From Polytrichum commune (taxonomy: Eukaryota > Streptophyta > Polytrichopsida > Polytrichales > Polytrichaceae), in the NCBI GenBank assembly GCA_950295325.1, contig OX485808.1, positions 5,894,501 to 5,958,500 on the forward strand: a DNA stretch of 64,000 bases, read 5' to 3'. The stretch's first letter is position 1. Each line of letters opens with the position of its first letter. This document shows positions 1 to 11,555 of the stretch, one piece after another. The position numbers and the translations under genes were made by a program. The notes below the pieces were generated by a model that saw only the letters and a program-made list of their open reading frames with translations, was not told where the DNA came from and ran no database searches.

Positions 1-90
1 TTTTGCACCACCTTATACTTCTCTCTAGACTTGGTGCATAACCTCTTAAGTGTTACAAGAAGAGTTATGGGTGTTCTTTGATTGGATGAT
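1..90 (+). repeat. Fragment of dispersed repeat R2
   Basis: The first 90 bases match sequence near 41,620-41,700, including a shared stretch reading caccaccttatacttc and a later 'ctcttaagt ... ttatggg' block. Other parts of the same family occur near 3,225-3,500, 40,940-41,190, 41,320-41,640 and 44,850-45,010. No coding capacity is visible and the class is unknown. Confidence 0.55.
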
Positions 91-880
91 GTTTTGATCA
101 TGTATGCAATTGATTAGACAATCAAGTACTTGTAAATATGGTTGAGGTTAGTCATGATGATGCACCAAAACCTTCTTTTTTGTGGTCCGACTAAAGAAAG
201 ACCAAGGCCTTTTTCAATCCTACATATATATTTTATTAAATGGTTTTCTTTGGTACCCTCCAAATAACAAAAATTAGCTTCCAATATAGATGGGACGAGT
301 GTCAAATTGTGTTGATTTGATTAAGGGGGTTAATTATGGAAGATTTATAGTACAATGACGGACTTCTTTGTAAGGGAAAATTGAAGGCAAAAGGGCCATT
401 CCTAGAGAATGTTGGACGAGGCAATGGACGAAAGAGACACCCCTTCCCAGTTGCAAAACTATGTTATTCTCTAATAGGAATTCATCCACTTCTTTGAAGG
501 GTAAGTAGCTCTTTATTTTTTAATTTTTGAACATGTTTATATATATACTAGTTCTTATTCAATTGCTAAGTTTACCTTCAATTATAATCTTTGACATTAT
601 GTTAAAAAGGTTCTAAATTTTGTGGTTAATGAACTAATGTATGCAGGTGAATCAAGCACTTCAAGATTGATATTTTGATTGGGTATTAGTGGTTTGATTG
701 CATAATGCTTATATTTACATGTCATATATGACATAATGTAACTCATATATGTACCATTTTTTTTTGGAAAACATTATCAAAACAATTATCATTTTTAGAA
801 CCCGTCCAAAGTGAATTTGAGACGTCCAAAAACCGGTTCATTTTCTAAGAACCCGTCCACTGGAAATGTTTTTTTTATGA
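91..880. other. AT-rich stretch, nothing recognised
   Basis: I see no gene, RNA or convincing transposon end here. The only open frames are short and without family resemblance. Confidence 0.5.
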
Positions 881-1167
881 ACATGTCCTTGGACATGTTA
901 GGGACCTTGTGAAAAATCACCACTGCTTAAAACCTCCACTTTTAAAACTATGCCACATCATTTGCCAACTAGGCTTAGGACTAGATGATGTTGATGGTGT
1001 GAAGGCTGGGTTTTTAGAACTAACTTTTAGACTTAGCTAAAGTTGGAGGGGGAGGGGGCATTACTTGAACAACCAGAAAGGCCTGGCCCATCTAACTTTA
1101 TCTCGGGGTTTTTCGGGTGGTTTAGGGTTTTTTATTTACTCCTTACACCCACCACCGTATACAACTA

Positions 1168-1383
1168 CACTGAATATGATATTTAGTGTGGTTTACTATT
1201 TGGAATAACGCAATGCTATACCTATTTACTGTACATCTTGTATTTTACCAACGATTATTAAATTGGTAGTTTGGACATTATAGAACATTGACAACTTTAC
1301 TTGATAAAAAATATTTCAATAGTAAAACGATATAGCACCGTGCAAATCCAAATAGTAAGCCACACTAAATATCGTATTTGGTG
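1168..1383. mobile_element. MITE with TA target duplication, Tc1/mariner (Stowaway)-like
   Basis: The 216-bp element has imperfect inverted ends of about 36 bp: left end CACTGAATATGATATTTAG, right end the complement of CACCAAATACGATATTTAG. It is flanked by TA on both sides (1,166-1,167 and 1,384-1,385). A sister copy sits at 30,121-30,335. The TA duplication and absence of coding sequence fit a non-autonomous Tc1/mariner-type element; the assignment rests on ends only. Confidence 0.7.
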
Positions 1384-1399
1384 TACCACTTGAATCGAG

Positions 1400-1687
1400 C
1401 TGGCAAATAGATAGATAGATAGATAGATAGAAACTCCGGTCCTCTTGCGAGGCCGGCGTGAATAAAGTGTCTGTTCGTCTTGACAATGAGCCACTGCCCA
1501 CCGGGCAAAGGAACATTGGTACAACACTACTCTCCCTTTCCGGGAATAGACACTTTAGTAACCAGAAACAAGTAAAAGTAACGCACAGTAACCATTATCA
1601 AATATTTACATCATTTGTAATGGTATAAAATGAAGTTTATTATGTTGATGGTCGCCAAGTCATGGTTCCTAGGTTGGTTGGAGGAGG
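1400..1687 (-). mobile_element. Possible short retroposon with (GATA)n tail
   Basis: This segment is absent from the sister repeat at about 30,350. It is flanked by a near-perfect direct repeat, ATCGAGCTGGC at 1,389-1,399 and ATCGAGCTGAC at 1,688-1,698, as expected for a target duplication. One end is a (gata)n run at about 1,405-1,431. Read on the minus strand, that run would be a 3' simple-repeat tail, as in SINEs and short LINE fragments. I could not find convincing RNA polymerase III boxes. Confidence 0.4.
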
Positions 1688-3224
1688 ATCGAGCTGACAC
1701 ACTATGTGGCAGGTGTAAAACACCAAGCCTATCTCCAACACCTCGCACCCAACTACTTTTGGAAAGCTAAAGCTGCTATCACCTAGCCATATGATTGGCC
1801 GTTGCCAAGTTTTAGGTAATGGCAATACACCCTAAACTCCATAATATCAACCCCCATAATGTCACACACTCTCTAATATCCCGAAACCCTAGGAAACGGA
1901 TGTTCGTGGTTCAAATCTCACTCCTTAGTGTCACATTTCTCTCCCTTATATCAAGAAATTTGTCATTAATGCAAATCACCCAAGAATCAACCCACGCCCT
2001 TGCATTGCACCATGTGTCAACATGTGGAGTGTCACCTTCTCAATCTTTATTCTTCTTCTTCCTCTTATGCCACTTGTTGAATGTTGGTGCATGCGTCCGC
2101 CACATCATCCAAGGAAGGCCAAGTGGAGTGCACCACACTAGTGCAGGTGACGGGAGAACAAATTCAAATTGTCCTCACATCTCCTTTGTGTTGTTCCATA
2201 ATGTCACATGCTACCACTAATTCTCTTACATCACGTATCCATGTTAACACTACAAAACTCTGTAATATCATGTGCACTTTGGTTGCCACACGCGTGATAC
2301 TACAGAGTTTGGAGTGTCCTTCGGGTGCGCCTTAAATTTTTAAAACCACGGAGGTTGCCGGAAGCTCACAACATGTGACCAACGGGACTTGGAAACACTA
2401 GGATTTTGACCAATCATGCCCAAAAATCTCCTGGACATTGCATCTCTAGCTTATGTCACCTTGATTTGCCTGGTTGTTCATAACATTATTCAGATCCATA
2501 ACAGTCTTATGTCCGACTGATAATATTCCATGGAATATTCCCCACATTCAAACTGTTATGTTGCCCCAACAAGCATCTCTGCATTCTTGAAAGCCAAATT
2601 TGGTCACCTGGATCCAAGGACGTTGACGGGTGTACAGTCTCATAGATGTGGCGATTTTGGGGCGACCATTGCGATTTTTGGGCCGTGATTGGGGAGATTT
2701 TTGGGCATACTAAGCGGTTGAGATCCTTAGTGTTTGCAAGTCCAACCGGTTACATGTTGACATCCTTCGGTTTCCCTTAGTAAATTGAGGTATATTCTTC
2801 TATAGATTCCTCTAAGACGATCCCTAATTCTCCTGCAGTCTTGAACTTCAACTGCTTATTTCTCAAACTCAACCGGTTCGTCTGTAATCAACTGCCGGTT
2901 CTCCCTGATCAAAGTTTTGGGGCGGTTTTCAAGTTCCACAAAACGTGAGTTACCCCCCTTACTACTTCCACTCCAACGATTGATGACAGAGTGGGGTGAG
3001 AAAGGACCCGAGGGCGTCCCTTGTGATGCATACACGACTGAAGTCACTCACAACCCGGGACACTCAAAATCCCTTATGGAGGCGTCACAAAGAAGCCGAA
3101 TTCGTCAATGCTTCCCTTCGAGAGTGAAAACAATTAGCACAATCTGACTTTAAACCCCTCACACTAAAATTCCCTGACCCTCACACTAATTATGACGGAC
3201 ACACAGCTAGAGGCGCCTATTCCC

Positions 3225-3500
3225 AACAGGTCCCCATCGGCATTCTATAGGGTAGCGGAATTTCGATCAGCCTAGGATTGAATTTTGGATTGGAATTTTG
3301 TTTAGGTCGGGACCAATAGTTTCATGACACGTGTCTTGGTTTTGAGTCCTAAAGTGAGAAGGAATGAGCGGTTATGCCAGACTCTAGACATTGGTTTATG
3401 TGATCATGCCAACTTTTGGTTTCAATAATTTGCAATAATCTCTATGTTAAGCATAAAATTACCAAAAAAATTGGAGTCCTCTTGACTCCTATCTTCCAAC
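3225..3500 (+). repeat. Dispersed repeat R2 copy
   Basis: This stretch shares 'ctatagggta', 'atttcgatca', 'accaatagt', 'catgaca', 'aaagtgag aaggaatgag' and 'taccaaaaaaattg' with 41,319-41,600, 40,940-41,100 and 44,850-45,000. The gag remnant that follows reads into it, so the gag-bearing element probably inserted into or next to this repeat. Confidence 0.55.
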
Positions 3501-5665
3501 ACTGCATGACATCGCTCCTCAACTCGTCGTTGGCCTTCTTAACTCTAAGTTTTAGCTCCTCGATCGTGGTGTGGCTCAGAGGGCCAGGGAGTGCTAAGAG
3601 CTCAGGGGGTAGCCTCGTAGCCAAAGGAACCGGGGCCGCTCGGTGGACGGCGTATGCATCCGGTCGGGATGGCTCCAGCTGAGAAGGCTTACTCTACTCG
3701 GGAGGAATGTAGGTTGTGGGTGGGAAGGCTGGCACATGCGCAATAGTGCAATTCCACATCCGCTCATTTTGTTTGTCTACACCTTCGATCCTCCTAGCCT
3801 CGGCTTGAGTTTCTTCCAAGTCCTGAGGGTTCGAATTAAGAATCTCTCGGACTGTACCTTGTTTGTTGAACCCTTGTATGAAGTAGAATTGAATCATGTC
3901 ATTTGTCAGAAGGGTTCCTACATAACGAGTTACCACCATCTCGAACCGTCGGATGTATGACGTAATACCCTCGGATGGGCCTTGCCGCATGTTCGTTAAC
4001 GCCACGAGTGCGCTTTGTTGGCCCATTTCCGGTCTAAATTGTCTAAAGAATGTCGTCTGCAATGCATGCCAGTCCCTAAACGTCCCCTCATCGTGGGATC
4101 GGTACCACTCATACGCTACACCCTCTACCGTAGTAGAAAACCAAACGAGTTTGCACGTGTTTTTGGCTATCACGTTGGCCAACATTACCTCAATATATCG
4201 TTCAATGTGGGTTGAAGAATCCTCATGCGGGAGGCCACCAAACTTTGGAAAATAACTCGGCATTGCCTTTGGCGCTAATGCTTGTGGCATTACAATGGGA
4301 GGCCCTGTCGCAACCCTTGCTAGCCCCCTTAACAATCTTGCCAATTTTCAATTCTAGCAAAACTTACGAGCGCTAACCCTCGCATTCCGCCATGCTAATG
4401 ATTAGCTCCTCTTACCCCGGACCTTATAGTTTATAGGAGGGAACCAACCCTCCTACTTTGCTTTCGGGACTCACCCCTTCATCAGTAACCAATCCTTAGA
4501 TGTGGACTTCCATCCATGGAAGGTCAATCTTCTGTTGATCATCGCATTGCCGAAGCAACACTACAACAACCCGAATCATACTAGGCAACTATGGCCTCAC
4601 AATGGGCCAAAGCCCATGGAGGCCGTGCCGTTCGGCCTCGGGTGGGTGAGGCCACACCACCTCACCCATATAAGCCTCCGCGACTCTACGCGGGACCCCT
4701 ACCCCACCATCAAGAAACCTCTTGTCTCTCTACCAAGAGTTGGGGCCAAGTAGACATTTTCCCTTAGCCACTGGGCCTAAAAGCCCCTAACAACTTCAGA
4801 CCATCATAACTTCCTTGTATGATGTCTGATGGTAACAAGCAACCACTCCATCTTCATCTACGCTTCACTAAGATGCCGATAGACTCCTCACTTACCCCAT
4901 TCCGTCAAATATTGAGGAGATTATGCATGTTCGAACCTTGGCAGTCCCGGGAATCACTCCCAGGCACTATTGTACCAGGGCGCTGTCCCGAGACAGCGCC
5001 CCACTCAAATTGCCATAACTCCTAGCTCACACCTCCGATTGAGGTGTTCTTCAGCATTATGGAATCAACACGCCATAAGCTACACATAGCTAATGGCCTA
5101 ACCTTCGTGCCTCCTAGTCTCCATGCGTGGGAGGCGTTCCTAACGCCCGGGGTCCTCACCCACACTAGGATCACTTGGGCCCTCTCACCAACGGCGCCAC
5201 AAGTCCCGGGTGTCACTCCGGAGTCCCCCTTGTGCCCATGGTGTTTCGGGCACTCCTCATGGAGAGGTGCGCGACAAGCCCCCTAGGAGCCATCATGGCA
5301 TCCAAAGGATTCCCCATGGGCTCAGGTCGTGCCTCTCTAACCGGACTTTGTGGGGTGGGAGATTTCTCCCTCTCGCGCTCGGACTCTGGACCTAGACCTT
5401 GATTTTTATTTTCCTTAGCCTTTTCGGGTTTTGTTGGTTCGTTCTTTGACCTCATACCTTGTGTTGCCTCCGATGCAGACACGGTTGTTGTTGTTGGGGT
5501 GTCATATGATCGTCCCCTAATATAAACCATAGCACACATGGCCCATGACGTATGACTAACTTCTATTGGGCTAAACGCTTCTTCTCTTAGTCTAAACGTA
5601 TAAGTATTCAAAGAAATATCATCCAAGTATGGCAGGGGTATCCACCCTCCCGGAAGACGCACCAT
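3442..5665 (-). pseudogene. Decayed Ty3/gypsy-type gag, interrupted
   Basis: Read on the minus strand, 4,344-3,697 encodes a Retrotrans_gag-type capsid region: a GVAYEWYRS motif, 'FRDWHALQTTFFRQFRPE', then 'YIRRFE' and 'YFIQGF'. This part is normally the capsid core of plant Ty3/gypsy gag. The frame meets a single TAG at 3,694-3,696 and then continues in the same frame to 3,442. An upstream piece (5,665-5,213, same strand) is rich in Glu, Lys and Pro and plausibly the gag N-terminal part. About 870 bp of non-coding sequence separates the two, so the gene is broken. No protease, RT or integrase and no LTR pair were found beside it. Confidence 0.65.
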
Positions 5666-5699
5666 TTATATAGTGCTTTTGGGCCATCCCCTTCCGAGG

Positions 5700-8590
5700 G
5701 AGCCTAAAATTATCACACAAGCCCTTCGGTGAAGGTGGCCTACACTTGCAGGTGCCCAAACCGAACCCGGATGATAGGTGTATAACGTGAGTACATAGAT
5801 TTTTGGAAGGGAATTAAATGTGCGTTGTAGTACCTCTGGAGGTTGGACCTTAGTTTTATACTATTATGGTTCTAAACTCCACTAATCAATTTTATGTCTA
5901 GTTCTAATTTTAACCTACAACTTATTCTAAGCGCAGACGCACCAACCTTGAAACCAAAACAATCCTAACTTGTGAAATGAGATGGCTCTTATACACACCA
6001 ACCGGGTGTGATTCATAACACCCTAGCTCAATGAACGGAATAACGACGATTTGATGGAGCATTCAAATCTTCCTATTTCTTTATTTAATTATATTTAATA
6101 TCCTAAGCGGAGGGACTTGGTCTAGGTCCCACCCTTTACACAAATTCTTTCTTAATTAGTTAATTTTATTTGCACATCCTACCTCACTACATTCATATAT
6201 TAGGCATTACCCCTTACCTGGTGGTGCACCCTTTAGCTTAGAACCTTCTCAGGCCTCATGTAGGTCCTTCGAAGGTGATGTGATATCTCAAGCCATTCGG
6301 ACTTCAATGGTATAAATGGTGGTGTCACTCTACCGAATTAAGTTTCCGATTCGGGTCTCTTGTCAACAAAGGTTGACGATTTGGTTTATAATTTTTTAAT
6401 TGTTAAGTGTGTTTATACTGGATAGACCACAAAATGCAACTTAATGGGACTAGGGTGATGGACAACCTCTAGGTTCAATAAGTTACAAAATTTTCATAAG
6501 TTGGGCCATTACTTCTAATTCATGGAGCCAACAACAAAATAATAGATTTGCGGGTCATAAATCTCACCGTTTCACCAACAACATTTAGAGTAGACGTGTC
6601 GGTGATTAATCCGACTTACCACATACGAAACTTACTAAAAAATAAAGCTACTACCACAAAACATACCAAGGGGCCCCGAACAATGGAGTTGGATATTCCC
6701 TTGGCGGTCAAGTGGTCAAGTCACTTGACCTTACGAGATAGGTGAAAGAGTTTAGGTGAATGAATGAAAGGGATGCATACCTTGGTCGCGCTCTCTCCAA
6801 CCCTAAATGAAATACTAAGGTTAGTTAGTTTACCTCAATTCTCTTTGGTTGATTGGGTTTGATGTAGGCCGAACCGCTAAATCCTTCCTTACTCCACTTC
6901 CCGGACGTTGATCTTGTTTCTTTCCTTATAAAACTAGTTTGATTATAAAACTTACATTAGTTAATAATTAAAATATGAATTGTTTCATTTGGACTATAAT
7001 TTAGGCCTAAGCATAATAAATTTAGTTAGTGTCTAAAATTATTTTTCCAACGATCTAAAAATCACTTTAATCGGATAAGAAATACAAAAGTTATGAGGGT
7101 TGGAAGAACGAGGTCGATTCAACCGATCCTTCCAACCCATCTATCCAACTTCCAACTTTAAGAATACATAATAAATTCATTGCTACTTTGATCTGGGATT
7201 TTCTTATACCATTAAGAAGCTATTAACAAGCTCTAGTCAAGAAAACTATGCTATATAAAAATTAAAGCAAAATGAATCCAACAAACTCACTGTAATGCAT
7301 TAGTCAACTAGGAAATCTTATATTATGTATTATACCTTTAGAAATTCGTATCTAATACATTTGTTATCCAAATCAAACCTTTTAGATAACTTTCGAAATA
7401 TAATAAAAAATCTATCTAAGAAAAAATATGTTATTAGCAAGTTAAGCAAAGATGAATCCAACACATTTCATGTAATGGAGCAGTCAACCAAAAAATTTTA
7501 AACAATGGATCCCACCTCCAAAAATTCATATTTAATTCATGTCTTAGTCAAATCAATTTTTTTTTAAATCATAGAAAGCTAGATAACATATCTATTTAGG
7601 AAAACTATAAAATTTTCAATTTTAAATATTTATTGGCCTATCAGGTCTGATCCAACAGTTGTTCTCCAAAAGAACGCCATGTCTTTCTATTCCATCTTTG
7701 AAAATTAATAACTAGATACCACCTTAACCAAATCATAAATGGAAAACGACTACAGATAGCTGTAAAAAAAATTTATAAGAAAAAATGATAAGCTTTTTAT
7801 TCTAGATCATCAACTAAGTTGAGGTCTACAATGTTTCGACTTGCAATCCTATAATCCAACCTACATGTACAAAAGAAAAGAGGAAATTTTTGTGTTTTAC
7901 GAAACACACATTCTGACTAGAAGAAATAAAAGAGGAATTTTCTCAAGCCTTACTATAAGGCCATTCAAAATGCAAGATAAATTTTCTTTGCTAGTCACAT
8001 TGAAGGATGGCTTCGCCCGTGCATTAAAAAATAAATAAATGAAGTGGAACGAGGGGGTTTTTAAACCCTCTCCAAAAATGGTTGGACCACTCCGCCACCG
8101 GCTTATTTCTTTGATTCCTTCCCCTCAAATTTCAGCTCGAGGATTTTTCATTTGAGATTGTCATCCTCTCGCCGAGGTGGCTACGACGGGAACCTTAGAA
8201 GCATTTCTAAATTTTTGCCATCGAGTTGGAAAGAGGCAAGTAAGCAAGTAGCCCTCTTGATTTTTTATTTTTTCTATGCAAAAGTCTTCAACCTGATTTC
8301 GCCTTCTTACGCCCAACACCTCCAATTGTCTTGTGTAGCCACTATTAACTAATAAACAAATATTTATTTACCTAGCATCTAGTAACATTTGTTTAGATAG
8401 TTGTCTTTACTAGCTAACATATTTTTTCTGCTTTGTTATTTTCTAGTACTACTAAGTTTTCATTTTGACTTTCCTTCTTCTAGCCTAATTGCTGAATAAA
8501 CTAATTTTCTTCTAAATTCCTTATTAATTCTAAATTTTAATGCTAGGATCCTAACTAAAAGTGATCCAGCGGAGTACTAGACCACTGTAA
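5700..8590. other. Long AT-rich stretch without genes; old tandem repeat inside
   Basis: No recognisable gene is present. From about 7,190 to 7,790 there is an eroded tandem repeat with a period near 180 bp: 'gaatccaaca...gtaatg...agtcaac' recurs at 7,271 and 7,451, followed by related but weaker sequence. The 65-66 codon frames at 7,841-8,038 and 8,152-8,352 resemble nothing I know. Confidence 0.45.
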
Positions 8591-8596
8591 GGTTCA

Positions 8597-8773
8597 CAAA
8601 CACATTAGTAAATTCAGGGTTGTCAAAGAAGTCAAGTTCTCCAATCCCTCTAGTAATGTAGTCATGCTAAAAAGCTTGATAAATTCAGGGTTGTCAAAGA
8701 AATCAAAGTCCCTAATTTCCCGGTAATGTTCTTATGCTTGAACATCTTCATAGATCTAGAGTTGTCTAAGGAA
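8597..8773 (-). pseudogene. Decayed LRR units beyond the stop of the NLR gene
   Basis: On the minus strand, sequence beyond the current stop still matches the 72-bp LRR unit about two and a half more times, including the conserved TTACCGG and 'GACAACcCTGaATTT' blocks. It is riddled with stops and small indels. The break begins around 8,800-8,806, where one base is missing relative to the unit consensus, so the last part of the open frame is out of register before stopping at 8,774. The receptor array was therefore once longer. Confidence 0.75.
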
Positions 8774-11555
8774 TCAAGTTTCCCAATCCCTCCGGTAATA
8801 TTGTAAATTTTCTACATTCTCTAAATCCAGGGTTGTCAAAGAAGTCAAGTTCCCCAATCCCTCCGGTAATGTTGTCATGCTCTCAGAACTTGATAAATTC
8901 AGGGTTGTCAAAGAAGTCAAGTTCGCCAATCCCTGAGGTAATGTTGTCATGCTCGAACACCCTAATAAATCCAGGGTTGTCAAAGAAGTCAAGTTCCCCA
9001 ATCCCTCCGGTAATGTTGTCATGCTCGAACACCATGATAAATCCAGGGTTGTCAAAGAAGTCAAGTTCCCAACTCCCTCCGGTAATGTTGTCATGCTCGA
9101 ACACTCTCTTAAATTAAGGGTTCTCAAAGAAGTCAAGTTCCCCAATCCCTCCGGTAATGTTGTCATCCTCGAACACCCAAATAAATTTAGCTTTGTTAAA
9201 GAAGTCAACTTCCCCAATCCCTCCGGTAATGTTGTCATGCTCGAACACTCACATAAATCCAGGGTTGTCAAAGAAGTCAAGTTCCCCAATCCCTCCGGTA
9301 ATGTTGTCATGCTCGAACACTCAGATAAATCGAGGGTTGTCAAAGAAGTCAAGTTCCCCAATCCCTCCGGTAATGTTGTCATGCTCGAACACAATGATAA
9401 ATCCAGGGTGGTCAAAGAAGTCAAGTTCCCCAATCCCTCCGGTAATGTTGTCATGCTCCAACATCCTGATAAATCCATGGTTTTCAAAGAAGTCAAGTTC
9501 TCCAATCCCTCCGGTAATGTTGTCATGCTCGAACACCTTGATAAATCCAGGGTTGTCAAAGAAGTCAAGTTCCCCAATCCCTGAGGTAATGTTGTCATGC
9601 TCGAACAGCTTGATAAATCCAGGGTTGTCAAAGAAGTCAAGTTCCCCAATCCCTCCGGTAATGTTGTCATGCTCGAACACCCTAATAAATCCAGGGTTGT
9701 CAAAGAAGTCAAGTTCCCCAATCCCTCCGGTAATGTTGTCATGCTCGAACAATTTGATAAATCCAGGGTGGTCAAAGAAGTCAAGTTCCCCAATCCCTCC
9801 GGTAATGTTGTCATGCTCCAACATCCTGATAAATCCATGGTTTTCAAAGAAGTCAAGTTCTCCAATCCCTCCGGTAATGTTGTCATGCTCGAACACCTTG
9901 ATAAATCCAGGGTTGTCAAAGAAGTCAAGTTCCCCAATCCCTGAGGTAATGTTGTCATGCTCGAACAGCTTGATAAATCCAGGGTTGTCAAAGAAGTCAA
10001 GTTCCCCAATCCCTCCGGTAATGTTGTTATGCTCGAACACCCTAATAAATCCAGGGTTGTCAAAGAAGTCAAGTTCTCCAATCCCTCCGGTAATGTTGTC
10101 ATCCTCTCACACCCTGATAAGCCCAAGGTTGTCAAAGAAGTCAAGTTCCCCAATCCCTCCGGTAATGTTGTCATCCTCTCACACCCTGATAAGCCCAAGG
10201 TTGTCAAAGAAGTCAAGTTCTCCAATCCCTCCGGTAATGTTGTCATGCTCCAACATCCTGATAAATCCATGGTTTTCAAAGAAGTCAAGTTCTCCAATCC
10301 CTCCGGCAATGTTGTCATGCTCGAACACCATGATAAATCCAGGGTTGTCAAAGAAGTCAAGTTCCCCAATCCCTGAGGTAATGTTGTCATGCTCGAACAG
10401 CTTGATAAATCCAGGGTTGTCAAAGAAGTCAAGTTCCCCAATCCCTCCGGTAATGTTGTCATGCTCGAACACCTTGATAAATTTAGGCATGTCAAAGAAG
10501 TCAAGGTCCCAACTCCCTCCGGTAATGTTGTCATGCTCGAACACCATGATAAATGCAGGGTTGTCAAAGAAGTCAAGTTCCCCAATCCCTCCGGTAATGT
10601 TGTCATGCTCGAACACCATGATAAATCCAGGGTTGTCAAAGAAGTCAAGTTTCCCAATCCCTCCGGTAATGTTGTTATGCTCCAACACCTTGATAAATCC
10701 AGGGTTGTCAAAGAAGTCAAGTTTCCCAATCCCTCCGGTAATGTCGTCATGCTGCAACAGTATGATAAATCCAGGGTTGTCAAAGAAGTCAAGTTACCAA
10801 ATCCCTCCGGAAATATTGTCATGCTCGAACACCCTGATAAACACACGTTTTTCAAAGAAGTCAAGTTCCCCAATCCCTTCGGTAATGTTGTCATGCTCGA
10901 ACACCTTGATAAATCCAGGGTTGTCAAAGAAGTCAAGTTCCCCAATCCCTCCGGTAATATTGTCATGCTCGAACACCTTAATAAATCCAGGGTTGTCAAA
11001 GAAGTCAAGTTCCCCAATCCCTCCGGTAATGTTGTCATGCTCGAACACCCTAATAAATCCAGGGTTGTCAAAGAAGTCAAGTTCCCCAATCCCTCCGGTA
11101 ATGTTGTCATGCTCGAACACCATGATAAATCCATGGTTGTCAAAGAAGTCAAGTTCCCAACTCCCTCCGGTAATGTTGTCATGCTCGAACACCATGATAA
11201 GTGCAGGGTTGTCAAAGAAGTCAAGTTCCCCAATCCCTCCGGTAATGTTGTCATGCTCGAACACCTTGATAAATCCAGGGTTGTCAAAGAAGTCAAGTTC
11301 CCCAATCCCTCCGGTAATGTGGTCATGCTCGAACACCCTAATAAATCCAGGGTTGTCAAAGAAGTCAAGTTCCCCAATCCCTCCGGTAATGTTGTCATGC
11401 TCGAACAATTTGATAAATCCAGGGTGGTCAAAGAAGTCAAGTTCCCCAATCCCTCCGGTAATGTTGTCATGCTCCAACATCCTGATAAATCCATGGTTTT
11501 CAAAGAAGTCAAGTTCTCCAATCCCTCCGGTAATGTTGTGACTGACCTACAAATC
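8774..11555 (-). repeat. Array of 38 near-identical 72-bp LRR units
   Basis: Each unit encodes 24 residues of the type MTTLPEGLGNLTSLTTLDLS plus four more, with Cys or Ser in the variable positions. Units are nearly identical even at silent positions. Blocks recur at multiples of 72 bp: the distinctive unit containing 'catcctgataaatccatgg' appears near 9,462, 9,822, 10,251 and 11,471, and the first two lie 360 bp (five units) apart within near-identical surroundings. This implies recent unequal exchange. Variation concentrates in the residues before each MTTLP and in E/Q, L/V and G/E swaps after it. Confidence 0.95.

Larger units (their letters stand above)
891..3127 (+). repeat. Dispersed repeat R3, copy 1
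   Basis: This 2.2-kb stretch aligns by eye with 29,880-33,854, same orientation, once the insertions in each copy are set aside. Shared landmarks are 'aaaacctccactt' at the start, a TA-flanked MITE, the 'cctcgcacccaactac' block and a hAT-like stretch near 2,680-2,915. Small open frames in it (for example 1,819-2,220) are conserved only as DNA repeat and resemble no known protein. The class is unknown: no terminal repeats or transposase are visible. Confidence 0.7.

Noticed and set aside
1120-1140. 'gtttagggttttt' as a telomere-type repeat
   Set aside because: There is only one unit, also present in the R3 sister copy near 30,075, and no tandem array.
3643-4255. Plus-strand frames of about 100 codons near 3.6-4.3 kb
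   Set aside because: They lie opposite the gag remnant, whose minus-strand reading has clear capsid motifs.
9157-11541. Long plus-strand open frames (up to 794 codons) across the LRR region, in more than one frame
   Set aside because: They are by-products of a 72-bp repeat that happens to lack stops in several frames. The minus-strand reading gives perfect LRR units joined to NB-ARC and kinase exons.
8600-11555. Regular 72-bp repeats suggesting a satellite or CRISPR-like array
   Set aside because: There are no unique spacers, the period is a multiple of three, and every unit encodes a canonical 24-residue LRR.
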